This document shows positions 43,966 through 51,365 of a stretch of 64,000 bases of DNA, in pieces (the stretch's first letter is position 1; each line of letters starts with the position of its first letter). The notes below the pieces were generated by a model. It made no database searches. It saw nothing but the letters and a program-made list of their open reading frames with translations, and was not told where the DNA came from. The translations under genes were made by a program, and so were the position numbers. This DNA comes from CAYWXK01 sp964462515 (GTDB taxonomy: Bacteria; Planctomycetota; Phycisphaerae; Sedimentisphaerales; Anaerobacaceae), in contig CAYWXK010000003.1 of NCBI GenBank assembly GCA_964462515.1, forward strand, positions 1 through 64,000, read 5' to 3'.

Positions 43966-45606
43966 TTATTCACCGAGACCCAGCCAGTGCTCGGCGAAGA
44001 TACTCATATCGTGCCAATCAACCTCGCCGCTCTGGTTCAAATCCGCGCCATCGCACCATCTTCGACAGCAGCCGCTATCGAGCCATCGCCCGGCTATCAC
44101 CGATAAATCCGCCCAGTCAACTGTGCCGCTGTAGTTTATATCTGCGCCGCCGCACCAGCCTGGCTCAACGCAGCCGGTTTGTTGCCACTGCTGGGCAAAC
44201 CCGGCAAAGTCCGCCCAATCGACATAACTACTATGGTCGAGGTCGCCGCCCTCACACCAATAAACTGCTTCACAGCCGCCTTTTAGCCAGAGCTGCGCAA
44301 ACAAGGCAAAATCTCTAAAATCGGTCCAGCAATCGCCATTCAAGTCGCTCGGCGGACACGCCTTTTCAAAAATATACGCCGACCCGCAATTATTCCCTAA
44401 ATCATCATTATATGCTGCCCCCACACATACGTAGTTGCCGGCTATCGAAACCGAAGTGCCAAACCGGTCGTAGCTGCTGCCATCTGGAGCAGTTAGCTTG
44501 GCCTGCTCGAACCAGCTTGTCCCATCAATCTTGAATATATAAACCGACCCGGATTGTCCGCCTCTATCATCATCGTAATGCGCTCCAACCACAGCATAGC
44601 CGCCGGCAATTGAAACCGATACACCAAACTCGTCAAAATCATCGCGGTCAGAGGCGATTAATTTAGCTCGCTGCAGCCAGCCCGTCTTGTCCTCACTGAA
44701 TACATACGCTGAGCCGGAGTCGATTTGCAGATAGCAATCATTGCCAACCGCTCCTACGATTGCCAAACCGTCGCAAATAGAAACACAAGAACCAAATTTG
44801 TCCCCAGCCGTTCCATCCGGGGCAACCAGCTTGGCTTGCTGTATCCAGCCTGCACTATCGCGCTTAAATATGTAAGCACAGCCACAATCATTTCCATCCT
44901 TATTGCCGTAAAGTGCCCCAACGATTGCCGACTGGCCGCTGATTGAAACAGAACTGCCGAACTGGTCGTATGCACCGGCATCCGAAGCAGTCAGCTTAGC
45001 TTCTTGTGTCCAGCTTTCACCGTCCCATTTGAATACGTATGCAGCCCCGCAATCCTCCTCATTGCCGCTGCTATGCTGCTGCGCCCCCACAATAGCATAG
45101 TTGCCGCTGATGGAAACCGATTTGCCAAAAAGGTCATCGCCGGCGCCATCCGAAGCAGTTAGTTTGCTCTGCTGCACCCACTCTGTGTCACTTCGCCTGA
45201 ATATATAAACCGAGCCTGTATCGATTTCGTTGCCATCATCGTAAGGAGCCCCCACAATAACCCAGTCCCCGCTTATGCAAACTGAGTAACCAAACCTATC
45301 ATCGGCTGCTGCATCTGACGCCCTCAGCTCGGTTTGCTGCACCCAGCCAGCCTCACTTTGTGTGAATATGTAAACCGAGCCTGCATTAGTTCCGCCGTCA
45401 TCACTGTATGGCGCTCCAACAATTACAAACTCGCCGCCATTTGAAACCGAATGGCCAAAATAGTCATACGCATTACCATCGGAAACAGTCAGCTTGGCCG
45501 GCTCCTGCCAGGCTACAGCACGCTGTGCGATACCGGCCAACAGCAGACAGCAAAGGGTAATCGCCCTCCTCCCCGCTCGTTTCTTGCCGCCGTTATTTAT
45601 CAGCAT
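43966..45606 (-). CDS. Secreted FG-GAP beta-propeller protein with four dockerin-like motifs
   Basis: 546 residues, signal peptide A-I-T-L-C-C-L-L-L-A-G-I-A-Q-R-A-V-A. Seven FG-GAP blades are seen, each with x-F-G-x-S-V, V-I-V-G-A-x-x-D-D and S-V-Y-I-F (Y-F-G-H-S-V, R-F-G-Y-S-V, L-F-G-K-S-V, Q-F-G-S-S-V, K-F-G-S-C-V, E-F-G-V-S-V, R-F-G-T-S-V), a closed seven-bladed integrin-like propeller. Residues ~420-546 hold four calcium-loop motifs in a row (D-L-N-G-D-C-W-T-D-F-R-D-F-A, D-L-D-H-S-S-Y-V-D-W-A-D-F-A, D-I-N-Y-S-G-T-V-D-W-A-D-L-S, D-L-N-Q-S-G-E-V-D-W-H-D-M-S). Function unknown; probably a surface protein. Confidence 0.88.
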   Translation of the reverse strand: MLINNGGKKRAGRRAITLCCLLLAGIAQRAVAWQEPAKLTVSDGNAYDYFGHSVSNGGEFVIVGAPYSDDGGTNAGSVYIFTQSEAGWVQQTELRASDAAADDRFGYSVCISGDWVIVGAPYDDGNEIDTGSVYIFRRSDTEWVQQSKLTASDGAGDDLFGKSVSISGNYAIVGAQQHSSGNEEDCGAAYVFKWDGESWTQEAKLTASDAGAYDQFGSSVSISGQSAIVGALYGNKDGNDCGCAYIFKRDSAGWIQQAKLVAPDGTAGDKFGSCVSICDGLAIVGAVGNDCYLQIDSGSAYVFSEDKTGWLQRAKLIASDRDDFDEFGVSVSIAGGYAVVGAHYDDDRGGQSGSVYIFKIDGTSWFEQAKLTAPDGSSYDRFGTSVSIAGNYVCVGAAYNDDLGNNCGSAYIFEKACPPSDLNGDCWTDFRDFALFAQLWLKGGCEAVYWCEGGDLDHSSYVDWADFAGFAQQWQQTGCVEPGWCGGADINYSGTVDWADLSVIAGRWLDSGCCRRWCDGADLNQSGEVDWHDMSIFAEHWLGLGE

Positions 45607-45814
45607 TGCCCACCCTCCTTGTTAAAAGGCTTTTTTTCACATAACCAATACAGACAAATGCCCACGTTCCTCCTAATTAAATCTTTTATATATTAACAAA
45701 AAACTAAAGAAAGGCAAGAGAAAAAAAACATTTTACAGCATTTTTTGGGGTTTTTTGAGACTTTCACCTAAGAAAAACCGCTCCAAACCCCACCAAACCT
45801 GCCAATAAGCCAAA

Positions 45815-46396
45815 CTAAACCTCTTGCAACTGGCGCTGCGCCCGCAGCACCGCAGCAACATCACCCAGAACAAGCTGCTTTACCAAACTAGCCGGAACAA
45901 CCGTGACCCCCATATTGAAAGTCTTCTCTTCCACCATCGAGGCAATCAACCGAGCCGTCTGCCGACAAATATTGTATTTCCCTACCAGGTCCTTTACTAT
46001 CCGTGACTTGTCCCACGGGCTCCTGTTGCCCAAATCTTCGTCCCTGGCAAGCAGCTCAGCATCCATCAACTCCTTAATATCTACCCCAACCACCTCAATT
46101 CGACAGCGCTTAAGCTTACGCTCAAAATAATGCTCGCTTAATGCAATCGCGGCTTCTTCGTAATTGGTTGCTGCCAGAACCGCTTTAATTATCGAAAAGA
46201 TTTCACTTGTGCCAATGCTATGGCTATTGCCGCTGTGATAGAGATAATATGTCACCACCTCCGCGAGATGTTCCGCAACATCCATATCTGCCTGCCCAAC
46301 ACTTGCGAGAGCATTGCTGATAGTCCCCAGGACCTTTGTGTGCAGATATTCTTCGACACTGCCATCTGCCTTTCTGACTTTCAGTTGCGTTCGCAT
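45815..46396 (-). CDS. ATP-cone domain protein
   Basis: 193 residues. The N-terminal ATP-cone spans residues 1-100 (V-R-K-A-D-G-S-V-E-E-Y-L-H-T-K-V-L-G-T-I-S-N-A-L-A, T-S-E-I-F-S-I-I-K-A-V-L). This nucleotide-binding domain is found in ribonucleotide reductases and NrdR. The rest has A-T-N-Y-E-E-A-A-I-A-L-S-E-H-Y and a helical tail. It starts 90 bp after nrdR on the same strand, so it may act with NrdR as a nucleotide sensor. No reductase gene is in the window. Confidence 0.82.
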   Translation of the reverse strand: MRTQLKVRKADGSVEEYLHTKVLGTISNALASVGQADMDVAEHLAEVVTYYLYHSGNSHSIGTSEIFSIIKAVLAATNYEEAAIALSEHYFERKLKRCRIEVVGVDIKELMDAELLARDEDLGNRSPWDKSRIVKDLVGKYNICRQTARLIASMVEEKTFNMGVTVVPASLVKQLVLGDVAAVLRAQRQLQEV

Positions 46397-46485
46397 CTGT
46401 CCCTCTTACATCCTTAACAAAATCCAACAGAGTAATAACTCTGAAATCACAAAACCTTAAACACGATAGTTTTCGCTTTTTAGCA

Positions 46486-46992
46486 TTAAGGCGCTTCCCC
46501 CTCGTCATTAAATAGCATCGGCTGACCGGCAGGTTCAACGTGCTTGATAGCCTCGCTGACCTCCGCAATCAGTTCGCCCGCATCTCTAAAGTCACGATAG
46601 ACACTCGCAAAACGAATGTATGCGACCTTGTCAATCCGCCGAAGCCGCTTCATTACACATTCTCCAATGAGAACGGATGAGACCTCCTTATCAAAATTCT
46701 TAAATATCATCTCTTCAACCTTGTCGGCTATCTGCTGAATCTGCTCCGCCGAGACATGCCTTTTGTAACAGGCCTTCTGCAAACCAGCGATGATTTTATC
46801 CCTCTCGTAAGGAACCCGCGAGCCGTCCTTTTTAACCACATACAGCTTAAGACTCTCGCCTACTTTCTCGTAGGTAGTAAAACGCCTTTCGCACACCAGG
46901 CATTTTCGCCGGCGTCTGATTACCCTTCCGCCTTCGCTTGAGCGCGAGTCAATAACCTTATCCTGGTCTTCCTTGCAAAAAGGACATCTCAT
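46486..46992 (-). CDS. nrdR: Transcriptional repressor NrdR
   Basis: 168 residues, slightly longer than the usual ~150. N-terminal zinc ribbon M-R-C-P-F-C ... C-L-V-C-E-R-R-F-T-T-Y-E, which binds DNA, then an ATP-cone (V-V-K-K-D-G-S-R-V-P-Y-E-R-D-K-I-I-A-G-L-Q-K-A-C) that senses ATP/dATP, and R-F-A-S-V-Y-R-D-F near the end. It represses ribonucleotide reductase genes. A candidate NrdR box lies upstream (47087-47132), suggesting self-regulation. The extra C-terminus (~20 residues after E-A-I-K-H) is not conserved. Confidence 0.95.
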   Translation of the reverse strand: MRCPFCKEDQDKVIDSRSSEGGRVIRRRRKCLVCERRFTTYEKVGESLKLYVVKKDGSRVPYERDKIIAGLQKACYKRHVSAEQIQQIADKVEEMIFKNFDKEVSSVLIGECVMKRLRRIDKVAYIRFASVYRDFRDAGELIAEVSEAIKHVEPAGQPMLFNDEGEAP

Positions 46993-47434
46993 CTTCTATC
47001 AGATAGCTCTTGCCGACCACTTCGTTTGAAACCTGCCGCCCGCCTTACCATTTAAATTCTCCAACACCCTGTCTAAAATTGCTACAACACTACATCTGGC
47101 TAATTTAGTATTGTAAAACCAATATATAGTATGTCAAAAAAAAAATCTTAAAAATATGTATTTTACTTTAGGTCTTCTGGTGTAAAAGGGCCGTCTTTCC
47201 AAAACAGGGTAGAACCTCATTATATTGGCATACGATAAATCTTAATCCTCATTTTTTTCACAAACGACCCCCGAAACAACATAACTGCCCAGATAGACTC
47301 CGCTTACAAGGCCATCCTGCCTCAAAAATGGTCATCACGAGAAAAAGAGACTTGCTAAAGGGCGGTTTTTTCATTAAACTGTAGGTTACGACTTAGGTCA
47401 AAGTATTGTCATAGTTTAATCAGGAGATGAGAAT
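46993..47434. other. Divergent intergenic region upstream of nrdR and the DUF1573 gene
   Basis: 442 bp, AT-rich, with an A-run near 47135. It holds the candidate NrdR boxes described separately and both divergent promoters. No small gene with a ribosome binding site was found. Confidence 0.55.
47087..47132. promoter_or_regulatory. Candidate pair of NrdR boxes
   Basis: ACACTACATCTGGCTA at 47087 and AACCAATATATAGTAT at 47117, 30 bp apart. The second keeps the core AATATATAGT of the known NrdR box (ACAC-W-ATATAT-W-GTGT); the first matches only partly. Two boxes about three helical turns apart is the usual arrangement. Confidence 0.35.
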
Positions 47435-48532
47435 ATGAGATGTAAGTATTTGATTGTAACGACCGTTGTCATCAGTTGTCTTTTGGTTTTGGCCATCGGC
47501 TGCCAGGAGCAGACAAAGGTGACAGTAAAGCCCCAAGAGAAACTGAAGGCGCCCGAATTGGCAGTTAGTCCGCCGAAGGCAACCAAAACGCCCGAACCTT
47601 GTGAGCCCGCGCCGAAGATTATGTTTGAAAAGGTGGTGCACGATTTCGGTGATGTTGCGCCTGGAGTGAAGGGCTCCTGCGAGTTTAGATTTACAAACGC
47701 CGGGGAGGGGGTATTAAAAATCATAAACGTTCAGGAGTGCTGCGGATGCAGCAGCAGATTAAGCAAGAAAGAATATAAGGCCGGCGAAAGCGGGACATTG
47801 GTGGTGGAGTGCACCTGGCCACCCAGGCCTGCCGTGATAAGAAGACAAGTATATGTGGACAGCAACGATAAAACAAATCCGAAGTTTAGACTTACGATAG
47901 GAGCAAAGATTGTGCAGAAGGTCACTTACGAGCCAGAGAGACTGAACCTTTTGCTAAGGGCCGATGCGAATTGCCCCGCTATCACGCTTACCAGCACCGA
48001 CGGCAAACCATTTTCAATCAAGCAATTCAAATCGACCGGCAATTCCATAACAGCAGATATAGATACTTCGGTGGAAGCGACAAAATTTGTTTTGCAGCCG
48101 AAGGTCGATGCAGAGAAACTACGTAAAGGGCTAAACGGTGTTATTGAGATTGAGCTAACACATCCGGATTGCAGCACGATTACTATACCATTTAATACGC
48201 TGGCGGTATTTGAGGTCAATCCACCGATGATTATTCTCTTTAATGCCGAGCCGCAGAAGCCAATACAAAGGGACGTGTGGGTGCTAAACAACTATGGTGA
48301 GGATTTTGAGATAGAATCTACTTCATCGCAAAATAATATCATAAAGGTTTCAAGTCAACAGAAGGTGCGCAACGGCTATCAGTTGAAGCTGGAGATAACG
48401 CCGCCTGCTGCCACGACCAACCAGAGGCTTTTCACTGATACATTCTCGGTGAATATAAAAGGTGGAGAGAAACTCGTAGTTACCTGTCGCGGGTTCTACC
48501 CAACCAAACCAGCAGGGTCATCAAGCAAATAA
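47435..48532 (+). CDS. DUF1573-domain lipoprotein
   Basis: 365 residues, ATG behind CAGGAG. Lipoprotein signal V-L-A-I-G-C-Q-E-Q. DUF1573 core near residues 65-150: I-M-F-E-K-V-V-H-D-F-G-D-V-A-P-G-V-K-G-S-C-E-F-R-F-T-N-A-G and I-I-N-V-Q-E-C-C-G-C-S. This is an Ig-like (ASPM/SPD-2/Hydin-type) exported domain whose function is poorly known. The next gene starts 9 bp after its stop, so the two are probably co-transcribed, leading into the type II secretion genes. Confidence 0.88.
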   Translation: MRCKYLIVTTVVISCLLVLAIGCQEQTKVTVKPQEKLKAPELAVSPPKATKTPEPCEPAPKIMFEKVVHDFGDVAPGVKGSCEFRFTNAGEGVLKIINVQECCGCSSRLSKKEYKAGESGTLVVECTWPPRPAVIRRQVYVDSNDKTNPKFRLTIGAKIVQKVTYEPERLNLLLRADANCPAITLTSTDGKPFSIKQFKSTGNSITADIDTSVEATKFVLQPKVDAEKLRKGLNGVIEIELTHPDCSTITIPFNTLAVFEVNPPMIILFNAEPQKPIQRDVWVLNNYGEDFEIESTSSQNNIIKVSSQQKVRNGYQLKLEITPPAATTNQRLFTDTFSVNIKGGEKLVVTCRGFYPTKPAGSSSK

Positions 48533-48541
48533 AGCTCAGAT

Positions 48542-49930
48542 ATGCTACGATTACCAAGTTGCACTTGTATGTTGACAGCGGGGGTCTTGTGCCTGGCGGT
48601 GATGTCAACATGCCTTCCGCAGCGTAGGCCCGCGCTTGACACCGGCCGGGGTGGACCGGCAAAGGTGGTTGATAAAGCCCCCGACAGCAACATTCGGGGG
48701 GATGTTATCGTCTTTTTTACGGGCAATGAGCTTGGGGCTTTGAAGCCCTGCGGGTGCTCCGGGGGGCAGCTTGGAGGACTGGATAGGCGTCTGGCTGTTT
48801 TTGCCAGTGTGCCAAAGCAAAGAAGGTTAATTGTCGATACAGGCTCGCTTGTCGAAAGCGACAGTGAACAAAACTTAATCAAGCTAAATATAATAATGCA
48901 GGCCTTTGACTTGCTCGGCTACGATGTGGTTAATCTAACCGAGAAGGATATCGAGATAGGCAAAGGTCTTGGGCTGCTGGATGACACTGGTCGCAAATTT
49001 AATATTATAAGCTCTTATATGCAACCCGACGTAAATGTGCCGGTAAAATTTACGAAACTGCTGCGAACAGGAAATGGAGCAGTAAAAGTAACAATTGCGA
49101 CTTTCGATATGGGAGCGAGCAGGGCTGAGCAAATTGGAGAGTTTTTTAGCCGGCAGAGCAACCTGCGGAACGTCAATATTGCCATTTTGAATCGCTGCGA
49201 CGACGCCATAATCAGCTCCATTGCAGAAAAGGGGACAGCAGTAGATTGTCTGGTTTGCCCGTCTGAGTCCGATGACCCGATGGTGATAGGCGACCCGAAC
49301 AAAAAGCCTTTGGTTATTTCTGTTGGCCGCTTTGGCAGGTATGTTGGCGCATTACGAATAATAGATGCCGGTGAAAAGCAGTTAAAAATTGGTTTTTCTG
49401 CGATAGCGGTAAATGAGAGCTTGCCGCAGGATAATTCGCTTGCTGAGTTGTATAAAACGTATCAACAGCTTGTAAAAGATGGCAAACTCCTTGAGAAAAT
49501 GGGGCGGTTTACCCTGCCGGACAATCTGAAGTATGTCGGCTCAGACTCTTGTAAGTTTTGTCACGAATATGAATACCAGATGTGTAGTAATCAGGGGCAC
49601 GCACACGCTTATGCAACGCTTGAAAAGGTAGGGTCGCAATACGACCCGGAATGTGCCATCTGCCACACGGTTGGTATGAAGTATGAAAGCGGCTTTGTTT
49701 CAGAGGGGAAAACAGGGTATTTGAAGGATGTTGGCTGTGAAAACTGCCACGGGCCTGGTTCTGAACATATTAAGACCCTTGGGGTAGTTAAAAGCAGTGA
49801 GCCAAAATCCAGGTGCATTGATTGCCATACACCTGAACAGAGCCGCGATTACGCAGCAAACCAGCAACTTTATTTTGACAAAATCGTCCATTGGCGGGAA
49901 CCTAACACGCCCGGAGATGTCAAAAAGTAA
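48542..49930 (+). CDS. Exported tetraheme cytochrome c fused to a phosphoesterase-like domain
   Basis: 462 residues. N-terminal export signal (C-M-L-T-A-G-V-L-C-L-A-V-M-S). Residues ~55-310 resemble a degenerate 5'-nucleotidase/metallophosphatase: G-N-E-L-G-A-L-K-P-C-G-C-S-G-G-Q-L-G-G-L-D-R-R and L-L-G-Y-D-V-V-N-L-T-E-K-D. Residues ~330-450 hold four CxxCH haem sites: C-K-F-C-H, C-A-I-C-H, C-E-N-C-H, C-I-D-C-H, like cytochrome c554. The N-terminal CGCSGG with G-G-L-D-R-R is also seen in planctomycete cytochrome fusions. Periplasmic electron transfer is likely; the acceptor is unknown. The start is uncertain: no clear Shine-Dalgarno, probably coupled to the preceding gene. Confidence 0.87.
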   Translation: MLRLPSCTCMLTAGVLCLAVMSTCLPQRRPALDTGRGGPAKVVDKAPDSNIRGDVIVFFTGNELGALKPCGCSGGQLGGLDRRLAVFASVPKQRRLIVDTGSLVESDSEQNLIKLNIIMQAFDLLGYDVVNLTEKDIEIGKGLGLLDDTGRKFNIISSYMQPDVNVPVKFTKLLRTGNGAVKVTIATFDMGASRAEQIGEFFSRQSNLRNVNIAILNRCDDAIISSIAEKGTAVDCLVCPSESDDPMVIGDPNKKPLVISVGRFGRYVGALRIIDAGEKQLKIGFSAIAVNESLPQDNSLAELYKTYQQLVKDGKLLEKMGRFTLPDNLKYVGSDSCKFCHEYEYQMCSNQGHAHAYATLEKVGSQYDPECAICHTVGMKYESGFVSEGKTGYLKDVGCENCHGPGSEHIKTLGVVKSSEPKSRCIDCHTPEQSRDYAANQQLYFDKIVHWREPNTPGDVKK

Positions 49931-49948
49931 GAGGACTGAGTAACTTAT

Positions 49949-50968
49949 ATGATAAAGACATTACGGATAACAAGTATAGTGGCAGCAGCTCTGGGAGGCC
50001 TACTGCTTGTTTTCCCTGTGGTTTTTGGCGTTCGTGGCGATAGCCAGATTGAGCAGCTTTTGAGCTCCCCCAGCGTCGTAGAGAAGTTCAAAGAGGCTGC
50101 TGGTAACAGGGTGAAAACAAGCGAGGGTGAGGCTTCACCGCTTGCCAAACAGGCAGAGGCGCTTGCGTTATATTTGAATCCGCCTGCACCCAAACCGGTA
50201 GCACAACCGACCCAAACACCAAAAATTCCCACCCCCCTTGCACCCCCCTCCGCCAAATTTACGCTGGTAGCGACCAGTGTATATGAGGGGCATCCTGATA
50301 TGTCGCTGGCATTTATTGATGAACCCGGCAAAGGCCAATCCTGGATTGGGCAATCCGCCACCGTTGGCCATTTGACAATTAAGGAAATAAAAGACGGTGC
50401 TGTAGTCGTTGACGATGGGCAAAAAACCTATGAAATAGTAGTTGCGCAAAGCACCCCGCAAGCAAGCATTCTTGAAGGCTCTGCGCCCTCTTCAGTGGCT
50501 GTCCAGTCCCCGCTGCCAACATTGGAAAGTCCGGCTACAAGTGCTGTGGCAATCGAGTCACTGCCGCCCCCGCCGATGGAGGTAAGCACCGAAGAGGAAG
50601 CCCAGTTAGATAAGCTCATGTCGCAGTTAGCCAATTTGCAGAAAAGCTCGAAGTCTGATAAAACCGGCGAGGGTGTAAACGAAGAAGATTCTGAAGCGAT
50701 GATGGAAAAGCTTTTAACGGACTTTCAGGCTACACGCGTAAGTCCAGAGGAGGCAAACAAACTGGATGGTTTAGGCAAAGAATTGGAGAGTATCCAGGGG
50801 GAGCCGAACCAGCCGATGCCGTCAGCAGTTCCAACAAACCCAACAACCGGTATAAGACCGGAACTCAGAACGCGTAAACCTACGCGGCTGCCGCCGAACC
50901 TCGGCAGACCGCGAAACATCGGTAGTAGGCCCACGCCTCCGAACCCCAGCAAGCCTGCTAATCCATAA
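49949..50968 (+). CDS. gspC: Type II secretion GspC-like inner membrane protein
   Basis: 339 residues. One N-terminal membrane helix (I-T-S-I-V-A-A-A-L-G-G-L-L-L-V-F-P-V-V-F-G), then a proline-rich linker. A homology-region-like domain follows (~105-170: F-T-L-V-A-T-S-V-Y-E-G-H-P-D-M-S-L-A-F-I-D, G-Q-S-A-T-V-G-H-L-T-I-K-E-I-K-D-G-A-V-V-V-D-D-G), which in GspC contacts the secretin. The C-terminal half is low-complexity and Pro/Arg rich with no PDZ domain. The assignment relies on that domain and on position before gspD. It would recruit the secretin to the inner-membrane platform. Confidence 0.7.
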   Translation: MIKTLRITSIVAAALGGLLLVFPVVFGVRGDSQIEQLLSSPSVVEKFKEAAGNRVKTSEGEASPLAKQAEALALYLNPPAPKPVAQPTQTPKIPTPLAPPSAKFTLVATSVYEGHPDMSLAFIDEPGKGQSWIGQSATVGHLTIKEIKDGAVVVDDGQKTYEIVVAQSTPQASILEGSAPSSVAVQSPLPTLESPATSAVAIESLPPPPMEVSTEEEAQLDKLMSQLANLQKSSKSDKTGEGVNEEDSEAMMEKLLTDFQATRVSPEEANKLDGLGKELESIQGEPNQPMPSAVPTNPTTGIRPELRTRKPTRLPPNLGRPRNIGSRPTPPNPSKPANP

Positions 50969-51063
50969 TGGCATTTCAGCATAGCTATTATTACGGCTAT
51001 TATAGGACAACTTATCGGCAAAAGCCGTTTTTCCACTAAAACCTGAGGCACAAAGCACTAAAT

Positions 51064-51092
51064 TAAAAAATCCACATTCGGTGGGGGTTTTT
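51064..51092 (+). terminator. Probable intrinsic terminator after gspC
   Basis: AAAAAATCCAC, loop ATTCG, GTGGGGGTTTTTATT: a 5-bp core (with a T-G pair) extended by A-T pairs across a bulge and followed by a T-run. It lies ~95 bp after gspC. Confidence 0.55.
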
Positions 51093-51266
51093 ATTCGGAA
51101 TTTTCAAAATTGCTCTGGCGAATTAGCGATTTTCAGGGCTGATAGCGGAACTTTTGGCCCTTTCTTGTGTCTGATTAAATAGGTGGGGCGTCTATTGTAG
51201 TCTGCCCGAGCAGTTTGAAAAAATATTCGCGTAATAGCCCGCTAAAAGCGGGGAGGTAATATCAGA

Positions 51267-51320
51267 ATGTCAACAACGATAATCCGGAAGATACAAAAGC
51301 TGGATTGCATGTATATTTGA
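51267..51320 (+). CDS. Possible 17-residue leader ORF upstream of gspD
   Basis: ATG 51267 to TGA 51320, M-S-T-T-I-I-R-K-I-Q-K-L-D-C-M-Y-I. GGGGAGG stands 10 bases upstream, one of the strongest ribosome binding sites in the window, right after a small hairpin. Could be a leader peptide; coding status unproven. Confidence 0.3.
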   Translation: MSTTIIRKIQKLDCMYI

Positions 51321-51365
51321 ATAATGGTTTTTACTTAGATGTTGGAAAAAATACGGAGTGAAGAG

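Larger units (their letters stand above)
50969..51365. other. Intergenic region between gspC and gspD
   Basis: 397 bp with a probable terminator (51064-51092), a small GC hairpin (CCCGC-TAAAA-GCGGG at 51238-51252) and a tiny ORF with a strong ribosome binding site (51267-51320). This suggests that gspD onward has its own promoter and leader. Confidence 0.55.
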
